Assembly: GCA_963806145.1 (NCBI GenBank)
Contig: CAWDXD010000024.1
Span: 40,304-104,303, forward strand
Length of the DNA stretch: 64,000 nucleotides
Direction: 5' to 3'
From: DASXKD01 sp963806145
Lineage (GTDB): Bacteria; Actinomycetota; Actinomycetes; Streptosporangiales; Streptosporangiaceae
Below the pieces are notes generated by a model. The model was not told the origin of the DNA, did no database searches, and saw only the letters and a list, made by a program, of their open reading frames with translations. A program made the translations under genes and the position numbers. This document shows, piece after piece, positions 8,756-17,270 of this stretch. Position 1 is the first letter of the stretch. The number at the start of each line of letters is the position of its first letter.

Positions 8756-9910
8756 TTAGCCGGGGGAATTGGCGGTGAAGTGTGCTGCCGCGTCGATGCC
8801 GGTGCCCGTGGCGTGCCCTGGAAGGCGGACAGCGGGGCCACTGTAGCGCATCCCGCCACGGACGAACCTCCTGGGCATAAGCAAGGGAGTATCGAGGTCG
8901 ATGTAGCTGAAGAAGGGATAGCTCGCAGCCGCGATCGCGGCTGAGAATGTCATGGATACCGCTGTCTCGACCATGCCGCCGATCATCCCGGTCATCCCCG
9001 CTGACCGGGCGATAGATATTATGTCGAGCGCGTCTGCGACACCGCACTTCATCAGTTTGACATTGACCGAGCTTATGCCGCCCAACTCCGCAACGCGAAT
9101 GGCATCCGCAGGGCAACGGACGGACTCGTCGGCGCAAACGGGAATGCCGTGCTCTCTTTCCAGCTCCGCAAGGCCGGCGATGTCAGGCGCCGCGACCGGC
9201 TGCTCGACGAGGATAACTGCCGCGCCTGCCCCGGCCACACTGCCCAGGAATCGATGAGCCTGTGAGCGGGAAAACCCAGCATTTCCATCCACTATAATGG
9301 AAAGCTCGGGCGTCGCCCGGGAAATAGCCACAACGCGCGCGACATCCAGCTCCCAGTCATCGGCGCCAATCTTCACCTTGACAGTCTTGAATCCAGAATC
9401 CTCGGCATGATGTGCAGATTCCACACTGTGCCTGACGTCGCCGGCCGGGATGGTGATATCGGTCATGAGCTCGTGCGGGAGTCCCCCGAAAAAGGCAGGC
9501 AGCGAGAGGCCGAGATGGCGAGCCAGGGCATCGATCACCGCCTGCTCCACGGCGCATCTCGCCGCGGCCGCCTCGGGGCGGAGGTGGCGCAGGTCAGCCG
9601 CCAGAACCCGCCAACCGGCGGCGTCGCGTCCTGCGACAGTCGCGATCATGCCCTGCAACGCGGTGAGCGTGCTGGCTTGTGTTTCCCCGGTAATCACTTC
9701 GAACGGGGCGGCCTCACCGTACCCGGTCGAGCCATCCTGCAATACCGCCCGTACCAGCACGTTCCGCGCTGTGGCAACTGCGCCCTTGGAGATGGCGAAG
9801 CTCTCGGCCAGCCGCACCGTGATAGGAACCATGTCCAGTCGCGCGATCGTGCGCGTACGCTCTGCTGCCGTGCCGCCTTCCGGCCCGAGCGCGTGCCGCA
9901 GTGCTGCCAT
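8756..9910 (-). CDS. L-Ala-D/L-Glu (dipeptide) epimerase, enolase superfamily
   Basis: Predicted to epimerise the second residue of a dipeptide such as L-Ala-D-Glu, the murein-peptide recycling reaction of YcjG/YkfB. Muconate-lactonising-subgroup marks are all present: KxK base (KTVKVKIG), metal ligands in IIVDGNAG, ILVEQPV and VCADESV, the second lysine in VNVKLMKCG, and the DxD motif of dipeptide epimerases (SYIDLDTPLLM). ATG 9910 gives 384 residues; the frame is open to 10069, but the extra N-terminus is low-complexity. It is divergent from the double Ddl gene and of lower GC than the flanks. MurL-like activity at 2.9 kb also concerns Glu chirality. Substrate is inferred. Confidence 0.85.
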   Translation of the reverse strand: MAALRHALGPEGGTAAERTRTIARLDMVPITVRLAESFAISKGAVATARNVLVRAVLQDGSTGYGEAAPFEVITGETQASTLTALQGMIATVAGRDAAGWRVLAADLRHLRPEAAAARCAVEQAVIDALARHLGLSLPAFFGGLPHELMTDITIPAGDVRHSVESAHHAEDSGFKTVKVKIGADDWELDVARVVAISRATPELSIIVDGNAGFSRSQAHRFLGSVAGAGAAVILVEQPVAAPDIAGLAELEREHGIPVCADESVRCPADAIRVAELGGISSVNVKLMKCGVADALDIISIARSAGMTGMIGGMVETAVSMTFSAAIAAASYPFFSYIDLDTPLLMPRRFVRGGMRYSGPAVRLPGHATGTGIDAAAHFTANSPG

Positions 9911-10262
9911 GGTCGTGATCTCTGCTCCCACCTGGGGTGATACCCCGGCGGCTAACCGCGAATCAGGCAGCAAAGGGATCTGCGCCTTAAAGTTTCGCGG
10001 GGTTGGAGTGGCGGCAGAGGCGATCTTGAAACTATCGGGTGGGCCCCCACCGGTCTCTGCTGCGGGCATCTGGCAAACTCAGCCTACCGGCGCCGCTGTC
10101 GTGCCCGGCAACCTCTTTGCCACGCGACTCGTCCTGCGCCCGGATCGCCTATGCTACAACGCAGTCCAACGTTGACGAGGCACCGGCCGCCTCTCACGCC
10201 TCCCGCGAGGAATTGAGTTCTACGGGCACTCGTAAAATACTTGCCAAAGATGTGGAGCATTG

Positions 10263-12686
10263 ATGGTATCGCTTGCGCTGCTGCTCGGCGGTCCCTCGCG
10301 GGAGCGGGGTATCTCCCTCAACTCCGCACGTTCCGTCGCTGATCATCTGGTGGGCACGGATGTCCAACTCAAGGAGATCATTTACTTCGACCGCCACTTG
10401 CGCGCGTACTCTATTTCGCGGAGCCTCCTGTACTGCAATACTCCTTCGGATTTCGACTTTAAGCTAACGCTGGCCGGCGGCGCGCTGGCCGGGAGAGATC
10501 TCGCTGCCCGTCTCCGGAGCGTGGATCTTGTCTTTCCTGCCATCCACGGCGCCTTCGGCGAGGATGGGCAACTCCAGGCCCTGCTTGAATCAGCAGAAGT
10601 CCCGTTCGTTGGGACAGGTGCCAGCGCCTGCCGGGTGGCGTTCGATAAGTTCCGGGCAACAGACACGATGCGCACGGCAGGCGTGGGTACCGTTCCCACT
10701 ATCTTGATCACCTCGCAGCAGTCGGCCGCGATGAGAGAAGAAGCACTTCTCGGTGCGTTCCCCGAAGCCGCCAAGGTTGTCGTCAAGCCTGCTCAGGGTG
10801 GTTCCAGCATCGATGTTCATGTCTTGCCCGACCGGCGCGCGGGCGTCGAGATCGTCGAAGACATGATGAGCCGGTACAGCCGCGTCGTCATCCAGCCGTG
10901 GATCACCGGGACCGAAATGACCACTATTGTCATGCAAGGGCCAGCCGGTCCGGTTGCATTGATTCCCCTGCAAATTGAGCTGAGGAATCGCTGGGGTGAC
11001 AACGACATCTTTGACTACCGGCGTAAGTACCTTGCCAGCAACGACTCGCACTATTATTGCCCGCCCGCGCAGGACATGGTGGTTATCAAAGAGATTCAAC
11101 GTGTCTCTGAGCGTGCATTCACCCTGCTCGGCCTCAGGGATTTCGCCAGGATCGACAGCTGGCTTCGGCCGGACGGCGAGATCCTCGTCTCCGATATCAA
11201 TCCCATTAGCGGTATGGAACAGAATAGCTTCCTGTTTATCTCCGCCGCGCAGATGGGAATGAGCCATGCAGACATCCTGCGGTTTGTTGTTCACACCGCG
11301 GCCAGGAGGATCGGAATCGAGGAGGCTGGCGGAAGCCCGGTCAACGCCGGCGCTCCCGCGATACGCCAGCAGGTCGCGGTGCTGTTCGGCGGCGAGACGG
11401 CCGAGCGGCAGGTGTCGGTGCTGTCCGGCACCAACGTCTGGCTGAAACTGCTCGGCTCGCAGCGCTACCTGCCACTGCCCTACCTGCTGGATCCCGATGG
11501 GTCGGTATGGCGGTTGTCGTACTCGGCGGCGCTCCGCCATTCCGTCGAGGAGATCGTGGAATCATGCCGGGACGCGCAACAGCTCGATGACGTCCGCAGC
11601 AAGCTCGCGTCCTCGATACTCCACCGGCTGGGCGTGTCCGGGGATGACCTCAGCTCACCTGTATCGCCGCCTGTCCGGCTCACCATGGATGAGTTCCTTG
11701 CCGAGCATGATCTGGTGTTCATTGCGCTGCACGGCGGCGAGGGAGAGGACGGCACGCTGCAAGAAGTGCTTAGCCGCCGCGGCGTCCGCTACAACGGGTC
11801 GGGCGCAGCAGCGTCACGCTTGTGCATGGACAAGTACGAGACCGGCAAGATCATCGCAGCGCTGGCCCCGGAGGGCATCTATACAGCGCGGCGGATCTGC
11901 GTGCCGCTGCTGGATGCCCTCGCGCGGGACACGTCGGAGTTGTGGCAAGAGATCGAGGCGGCCTGCGGGGCTTCCCGCGTGGTCGTGAAACCCGTCGACG
12001 ACGGTTGCTCAGCGGGCGTGGTGCCGCTCGGCCGTGCCACCGATCTTGAGCTATACCTGCGCCTGATCGACAGCGGCGCACCGCGGCTGCAGGGGGATTC
12101 GTTCTCCCTGCTGACGGCCGGCCAGATCATCGAATTGCCGACCAAGAAGCAGACGCGCCTGCTATTCGAGGAGTACATCGAGACCGATGATATCCGGGTC
12201 GATGACATAAGCGGCGATACCTCGAGCGCGGCCAGCTTGATTTGGGGGCAGAAACGTGACACTGGCTGGGCCGAGGTAACCGTCGGAGTGCTCGGGAAGA
12301 AAGGCTCCATGATGGCCATGAATCCGAGCATTACCGTTGCGAGCAGCGGTATCCTCTCGCTGGAAGAGAAATTTATGGGTGGCACCGGCGTCAACATCAC
12401 TCCGCCTCCCGCGCCACCGCTTGGCCGAGTCCGCCCCGAAGCTGTGCACGCGGCGAAAGAAAGAATAGCCCGGGTAGCGAATGCCCTTGGAATGGCTGGT
12501 TACGGGCGAATAGACGCGTTTATGCATCGGGAGACCGGAGAGGTCATCATCATAGAGGCCAACTCCCTGCCCGGCCTGACCCCTGCCACCGTGTTCTACC
12601 ACCAGGGGCTCGCCGAGGAACCGCCGCTGCCGCCGCGCGACATCCTGGAGATGATCGTCGACTTGGCTGACTCACCTGGGACGTAG
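10263..12686 (+). CDS. Tandem double D-alanine-D-alanine ligase (ATP-grasp fusion)
   Basis: 807 residues made of two complete Ddl-type ATP-grasp modules joined near residue 360. Module 1 has GGPSRERGISLNS, IHGAFGEDGQLQ, VVVKPAQGGSSI, the omega-loop-like FDYRRKYL, FARIDSW and SDINPISGMEQNSF, with Asp where the Mg-binding Glu usually is. Module 2 has GGETAERQVSVLSG, LHGGEGEDGTLQ, VVVKPVDDGCSAG, LSLEEKFMGGTGVNITPPP, GRIDAFM and IIIEANSLPGLTP. Bacterial Ddl is normally about 310-370 residues and single. The double layout and several strings match my memory of plant DDL. ATG 10263 is preferred to TTG 10260. Probably makes D-Ala-D-Ala or a related dipeptide. Confidence 0.88.
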   Translation: MVSLALLLGGPSRERGISLNSARSVADHLVGTDVQLKEIIYFDRHLRAYSISRSLLYCNTPSDFDFKLTLAGGALAGRDLAARLRSVDLVFPAIHGAFGEDGQLQALLESAEVPFVGTGASACRVAFDKFRATDTMRTAGVGTVPTILITSQQSAAMREEALLGAFPEAAKVVVKPAQGGSSIDVHVLPDRRAGVEIVEDMMSRYSRVVIQPWITGTEMTTIVMQGPAGPVALIPLQIELRNRWGDNDIFDYRRKYLASNDSHYYCPPAQDMVVIKEIQRVSERAFTLLGLRDFARIDSWLRPDGEILVSDINPISGMEQNSFLFISAAQMGMSHADILRFVVHTAARRIGIEEAGGSPVNAGAPAIRQQVAVLFGGETAERQVSVLSGTNVWLKLLGSQRYLPLPYLLDPDGSVWRLSYSAALRHSVEEIVESCRDAQQLDDVRSKLASSILHRLGVSGDDLSSPVSPPVRLTMDEFLAEHDLVFIALHGGEGEDGTLQEVLSRRGVRYNGSGAAASRLCMDKYETGKIIAALAPEGIYTARRICVPLLDALARDTSELWQEIEAACGASRVVVKPVDDGCSAGVVPLGRATDLELYLRLIDSGAPRLQGDSFSLLTAGQIIELPTKKQTRLLFEEYIETDDIRVDDISGDTSSAASLIWGQKRDTGWAEVTVGVLGKKGSMMAMNPSITVASSGILSLEEKFMGGTGVNITPPPAPPLGRVRPEAVHAAKERIARVANALGMAGYGRIDAFMHRETGEVIIIEANSLPGLTPATVFYHQGLAEEPPLPPRDILEMIVDLADSPGT

Positions 12687-12865
12687 CCGACGGCCTCCTG
12701 GCCCGGCCGCCCTGACCTGCGGCAGGCAGGCCGATCGCGGACCGCGCACTAGTAGGCTTGGTGGCCCGGCCGGGCGGCGCCCGTCGTAGTCCTGCGTTAC
12801 AAACCGCTGTCCGGCAGTGCGGTCGCCGCGCGCCGCCCGCAGCTCGATGGCTCGGAGGACCCCCT

Positions 12866-15367
12866 GTGGATGCAGTCAGCATCGCCGACCTGGCCGACAT
12901 AGTCGGCGGCCGGGTGACCGGCTGGACACCACAAGCCGATCTCGTCCGGCATGTGACCACTCACTCCCAGCACATCATGCAAGGAAGCGTCTTCTTCGCT
13001 TTGGCGGGCGCGCGAACGGACGGTCATGAATTCGCACGCCAGGCGCTGGCAAATGGCGCCGTCGGAGTGGTGCTCGCAGAAGACCAGAGCCAGGCGCATG
13101 ACTATGGCGGCCCCGTCGTCCAGGTGCGGAACCCGCTGGAAGCATTGCAACGGCTGGCTCAGTGGTGGCGCTCTCAGCTGTCGGCAACTGTTGTCGCGGT
13201 CGTGGGCAGCAGCGGCAAGACCGTGACCAAGGATGCACTCGTCCAAATTCTAGGCGCCGACCGGCGCGTTTTTGGCACACCAGGAAGCTTTAACAGCAAG
13301 CTGGGGGTTCCGCTTGCGCTCCTGGATTGCCCGGCTGACTGTGAGGTCGCCATCCTCGAAGCGGCGGCGACTGAACCGGGTGAAATGTCCCTCCTGCACG
13401 ACATCATTGACCCGGATCACGTTGTTTTCACCAACCTCGGCACGCGGCACGCCTCGAGCTTTCCTGGCCCCGAGGCGCACGCGCGGGAGCTGCTGTCCAT
13501 TACCGGGGACGGTGCGCACGGCTGGCTGGTCATCGGCGATCCGCAGCCGGTGGTGCGCAGCGTGGCCGGGAGCCTGGCCACCCGCAGCTACTACCGTGGC
13601 GACTCCGCCGTGATACCTGCCTTTACGATCCTGGAAAGCGACCCGAGGAGCACGCTGGCCCGGGTCAGCTTCCCGGGTGTGGCTGACGGGCACGTCGTCA
13701 TCCAGACACCGTTCGAGGAAATCCTCATGGATGTAGAGGTGGCCCTGGCCGCCTCCTGGCTGCTTGGCGTGGAACCCGGCACCGCACTCCAGGCTCTGAC
13801 CGACTACGTGCCGACCGAGACCCGGATGGAGGTCTGGCAATCACCGGAAGGATGGACCGTGGTGCGCGACGTCGCGACCACCGATGCCGTCACCCTGGGC
13901 ACGGCGCTGCAGGTATCCCGTCGCCTGGCACGCCAGTCGAGCCGGTTCAGCGTCGTACTGTCCGACCCCCTCGGGGCCTGCAAGACGGAAAGCGTGCATG
14001 CCCTGGGCCGCACTCTCGGCAGCTCGAAGGTGGACAGCCTCTGGGCACTGGAGTGTGACTCGCACCGGGGGATCGGGGCAACCCTCACCGCGATGGGCTC
14101 CGATATGGAAGTTCGCTACTTCGCCAGCCTCGAGGCGATGCGCCCCGTCCTTCGTGACAATCTCGGCAACGACGACATCGTCCTGATCGAGTCCCCCAGG
14201 GAGCGCTCTCTCGCGGACGTGACCTCAACCCTGATAGAGCCGCTCGCCCCCACCCGGCTTTATATCGACAGGGCAGCGCTGGAGAGCAACGTCGTCGCGT
14301 TCCGCCGGCTGGTCGGGCCCCAGGTCCAGCTTCTCGCCATGGTCAAGGGCCTGGCGTACGGGACGAACGCGGTCCATGTCAGCAGGTCACTGCAAGCCGC
14401 AGGTATCGACCAGCTCGGCGTGGCAACGGTGGATGAGGGCATTGCCCTGCGGCGAGCCGAGGTAACACTGCCGATTCTCGTCACCCTCGCCACATCGACG
14501 GAGATGGACAAGGTCATCAGGAATGACCTGACTCCGCAGATCTATACGTCAAACATGCTGGACGCGGTGATCTTCCATGCCCAGCTGAGCACACGGCGGC
14601 AGCCGGTAAAGATTCATCTGGAAGTTGAAACGGGCATGCATCGGACAGGGTTTCAGCCGGACGACGCTATCAAGGCCCTGGAACGCCTTCGCGGCGAGCC
14701 ATCGGTCAGCCTGGCCGGGCTCATGACGCACTTTGCCTGCGCGGATGAGCCCGGCGAGGATGAATTTACACTGGAGCAGATCGCACGATTCATGAAAGTG
14801 GCACGCGCCGCGGAAGAGCTTGGCTTTAAGGACGTCATCAAGCACGCGGCAAACACGGCCGGTGCCATTCGCTTTCCGGCGGCGCGCCTCGACATGGTGC
14901 GCGTTGGCATTGGCCTGTACGGGGTCTATCCCTCAGCCGGGACGGCGCACCAGATCAACCTCACCCCTGTCGTGGCGCTGGTCAGCCAGATCGTCGAAAT
15001 CCAGGACCTGTCCGCAGGTGATCGTATCGGCTATGGGGGGACTTACCGGGTGCCGGAGGGCGGGCGGCGGGTCGCCGTCGTGGCCGCCGGTTACCATGAT
15101 TGCGTTCCGCGGAGCCTTTCAAATTTTGGCTATGTTTCCGTCGATGGCCGCAAGTGCCACATCCTGGGCAGGGTATCGATGGACTCGATGGTCGTGGACG
15201 TCAGCGACTGCCCAGGCGCCGCGGTCGGCAGTGACGTGCTAATTTATGGCCGGCACGGAGGGTCGAGCGTGTCCATCGAGGAAGTGGCAGCGGCAATGGA
15301 CACGATCCCGTATGAGCTTCTTTCCCGGGTCCAGCCGCGGGTCCTGCGGGTGCTGACCCAGCATTGA
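12866..15367 (+). CDS. MurF-like ligase / alanine racemase fusion
   Basis: 833 residues from GTG 12866, which has GGAGG seven bases upstream. Residues 1-450 are MurF-like: P-loop GSSGKTVTK (about 113), NSKLGVPLALL, EAAATEPGEM, TNLGTRHASSF. The MurF signature DDSYNANxxSM is replaced by VRDVATTDAVTL (about 333), and the lysine normally carbamylated (AKAKGE) is missing (EAHAREL). Residues 460-833 are alanine racemase: PLP Lys494 in MVKGLAYGT, VETGMHRTGF, HAANTAGAIRFP, the Tyr motif RIGYGGTYRV (about 720) and GRVSMDSMVVDV. MurF-Alr fusions are characteristic of Bacteroidetes. The Alr half looks active; MurF ligase activity is doubtful. Gap of 179 bases after the ddl gene. Confidence 0.88.
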   Translation: MDAVSIADLADIVGGRVTGWTPQADLVRHVTTHSQHIMQGSVFFALAGARTDGHEFARQALANGAVGVVLAEDQSQAHDYGGPVVQVRNPLEALQRLAQWWRSQLSATVVAVVGSSGKTVTKDALVQILGADRRVFGTPGSFNSKLGVPLALLDCPADCEVAILEAAATEPGEMSLLHDIIDPDHVVFTNLGTRHASSFPGPEAHARELLSITGDGAHGWLVIGDPQPVVRSVAGSLATRSYYRGDSAVIPAFTILESDPRSTLARVSFPGVADGHVVIQTPFEEILMDVEVALAASWLLGVEPGTALQALTDYVPTETRMEVWQSPEGWTVVRDVATTDAVTLGTALQVSRRLARQSSRFSVVLSDPLGACKTESVHALGRTLGSSKVDSLWALECDSHRGIGATLTAMGSDMEVRYFASLEAMRPVLRDNLGNDDIVLIESPRERSLADVTSTLIEPLAPTRLYIDRAALESNVVAFRRLVGPQVQLLAMVKGLAYGTNAVHVSRSLQAAGIDQLGVATVDEGIALRRAEVTLPILVTLATSTEMDKVIRNDLTPQIYTSNMLDAVIFHAQLSTRRQPVKIHLEVETGMHRTGFQPDDAIKALERLRGEPSVSLAGLMTHFACADEPGEDEFTLEQIARFMKVARAAEELGFKDVIKHAANTAGAIRFPAARLDMVRVGIGLYGVYPSAGTAHQINLTPVVALVSQIVEIQDLSAGDRIGYGGTYRVPEGGRRVAVVAAGYHDCVPRSLSNFGYVSVDGRKCHILGRVSMDSMVVDVSDCPGAAVGSDVLIYGRHGGSSVSIEEVAAAMDTIPYELLSRVQPRVLRVLTQH

Positions 15368-15420
15368 TCAGCAGTGGGGAACCGGCGGTGCTGAGAAAGG
15401 CGTCACGGTAGGCTTGCCTG

Positions 15421-15912
15421 ATGCGAGAGATCATTGACATCCTGCAAGCCGATGGGCGCGCCACCCCGGAGCGCATTGCGACCATGACAGGACTCGACGC
15501 CGATAGCGTGCGTGATCAGATCGCCGCCTGGGAGCAGGAGGGGGTCATCAGGCGCTATAAGGCCGTGGTCGACCCGGATCAGATGCGCAAGATCGCGGGC
15601 GTTGAAGTGATCACTGCACTGATCGATGTATCGGTCTCCCCGGAGCGTGGTGTCGGCTTCGACGACGTAGCCGCGCGGATATCCCAGTTTCCCGAAGTCC
15701 GGTCCGTGCACCTGGTATCCGGCGTCCAAGACCTGCGTTGCGTGGTAACCGGACGAAGCATGCACGACGTCGCCGATTTCGTCGCTCAAAAGCTCGCCAC
15801 CATAAATCGGGTAACCGCCACCGCCACACATTTCGTTCTGAAGACGTACAAGGATGACGGCGAGCTGTTTATCGCGGCCGCCGAGGACCACCGCCTGAGA
15901 GTGGCACCATGA
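15421..15912 (+). CDS. Lrp/AsnC-family regulator (AlaR-like)
   Basis: 163-residue feast/famine regulator. N-terminal HTH (MREIIDILQADGRATPERIATMTGLDADSVRDQI, split over residues 1-34) and ligand-binding RAM domain (VEVITALIDVSVSPERGVGF, VRSVHLVSGVQDLRCVV, about 60-150). Its stop overlaps the start of the aminotransferase gene by four bases (ATGA), so the two are translationally coupled. The same pairing exists in Bacillus as AlaR-AlaT, where the regulator responds to alanine. Alanine sensing here is inference from that pairing and from the D-alanine genes upstream. Confidence 0.88.
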   Translation: MREIIDILQADGRATPERIATMTGLDADSVRDQIAAWEQEGVIRRYKAVVDPDQMRKIAGVEVITALIDVSVSPERGVGFDDVAARISQFPEVRSVHLVSGVQDLRCVVTGRSMHDVADFVAQKLATINRVTATATHFVLKTYKDDGELFIAAAEDHRLRVAP

Positions 15913-17084
15913 GGCCCCTGAACCCGGCCGTCGTCGCCTGCCCGCCATCGGGGATACGCCGCTTCTTCGATATAGCAGCCAGCATGGAAGACGTCATCTC
16001 GCTGGGGGTGGGCGAGCCCGACTATACGACCCCCTGGCGTATCAGGGAAGCCGGAATATTCGCCCTGGAAAGTGGCATCACCACCTATACATCGAACGCG
16101 GGCCTGCTGGAACTTCGCGAGGCCATTTGCGCGGATCTTCATCGCCGCTATGGCATGAGTTACCGGCCAGCCGATGAATGTCTCATTACCGCTGGTGTGT
16201 CAGAAGGGCTTGACCTGGCACTCCGGGCCTTGCTGGCGCCAGGCGATGAGGTGCTGATCCCGGAACCTTGCTATGTCGCGTATGGGCCTTGCGTGAGCCT
16301 GGCGGGCGGTAAGCCGGTAGCCGTTCCCACGAGCGGGACCGACGGCTTCCGGCTGCACGCCGACCGGATCGCGGCCGCTATTACACCAAGAACAAAGGCA
16401 ATACTGCTCAGTTCGCCCGCCAACCCGACGGGGGCCGTTCAGGCACGTGAAGATCTAGCGGCCGTGGTCGAACTGGCCGTGCGGCATGATCTTTACCTGA
16501 TTTCTGACGAGATATACGAGAGGCTCAGCTACCTTTCGCCACACGTCTGCGTGGCCACCCTGCCGGGCGCGCTCGAGCGGACTATCCTGCTGGGCGGCTT
16601 CTCGAAGGCTTACGCCATGACGGGATGGCGCGTAGGCTATTTGTGTGCTCCTGCGGCCATATCGGAGCTGGCCTGCCGGATCCATCAGTACACCATGCTC
16701 TGCGCGTCACATATATCGCAGCTGGCCGCGCTGGAGGCGCTGCGCAGCGGCGAAGCTGACGCGGATGAAATGATCGCCGACTATGACCGCCGCCGCCGTG
16801 TCTTCGTCAAGGGCCTCTGCGAAATCGGCCTGGACTGCCCAGAGCCTGGCGGGGCATTCTATGCGTTCCCTTCTATTAGCGGTACCGGCCTGACCTCCCA
16901 GGAATTCGCCGAACAACTCCTCTACGCCGAGCGCGTTGCCGTGGTTCCTGGAGATGTCTTCGGTGCGTCGGGCGAAGGATATGTTCGGTGCTGCTATGCG
17001 ACAGCACTATCGGAACTCGAGGAGGCGCTGGTCCGGATCGAGCGTTTCTTGGGCAAGCTTCCCGCTGCTCCCGGCGCGCACTGA
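15909..17084 (+). CDS. PLP aminotransferase, class I/II (AlaT/AspC type)
   Basis: 391 residues. Fold-type-I aminotransferase with substrate loop VISLGVGEPDYTTPW, TAGVSEGLDLAL, SSPANPTGAV, the DEIYERL segment carrying the PLP-ring Asp, the PLP-lysine motif GGFSKAYAMTGWRVGY and the C-terminal Arg in GEGYVRCCYA. Coupled to the Lrp-type gene in front. With that partner and the racemase/ligase genes upstream, an alanine:2-oxoglutarate or related transaminase supplying L-Ala is the best guess; aromatic or other amino acids are possible. Last gene of the lower-GC block. Confidence 0.9.
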   Translation: MRPLNPAVVACPPSGIRRFFDIAASMEDVISLGVGEPDYTTPWRIREAGIFALESGITTYTSNAGLLELREAICADLHRRYGMSYRPADECLITAGVSEGLDLALRALLAPGDEVLIPEPCYVAYGPCVSLAGGKPVAVPTSGTDGFRLHADRIAAAITPRTKAILLSSPANPTGAVQAREDLAAVVELAVRHDLYLISDEIYERLSYLSPHVCVATLPGALERTILLGGFSKAYAMTGWRVGYLCAPAAISELACRIHQYTMLCASHISQLAALEALRSGEADADEMIADYDRRRRVFVKGLCEIGLDCPEPGGAFYAFPSISGTGLTSQEFAEQLLYAERVAVVPGDVFGASGEGYVRCCYATALSELEEALVRIERFLGKLPAAPGAH

Positions 17085-17270
17085 CCGCCCTGCGGTAGCC
17101 CTATGCTCCGGCGGCAGCTGCCAGAGGGCGCGCTCCTCCGGCCGGGAGCCTGCGCACCGGGAGCATGCACAGGACCCCTGCCAGCCACGGGTGGCAGGAC
17201 CGCGGCCCTCCCGCGGCTGCGCCGTGAAGATCAGCACGTAGGCCGGCCGCTCCCCTCGTAAGTTGGGGGG

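Noticed and set aside
8756..17084. Glycopeptide-resistance (van) cluster
   Set aside because: No VanH dehydrogenase, VanX dipeptidase or VanS/VanR pair; both Ddl modules and the racemase point to D-Ala-D-Ala, not D-Ala-D-Lac.
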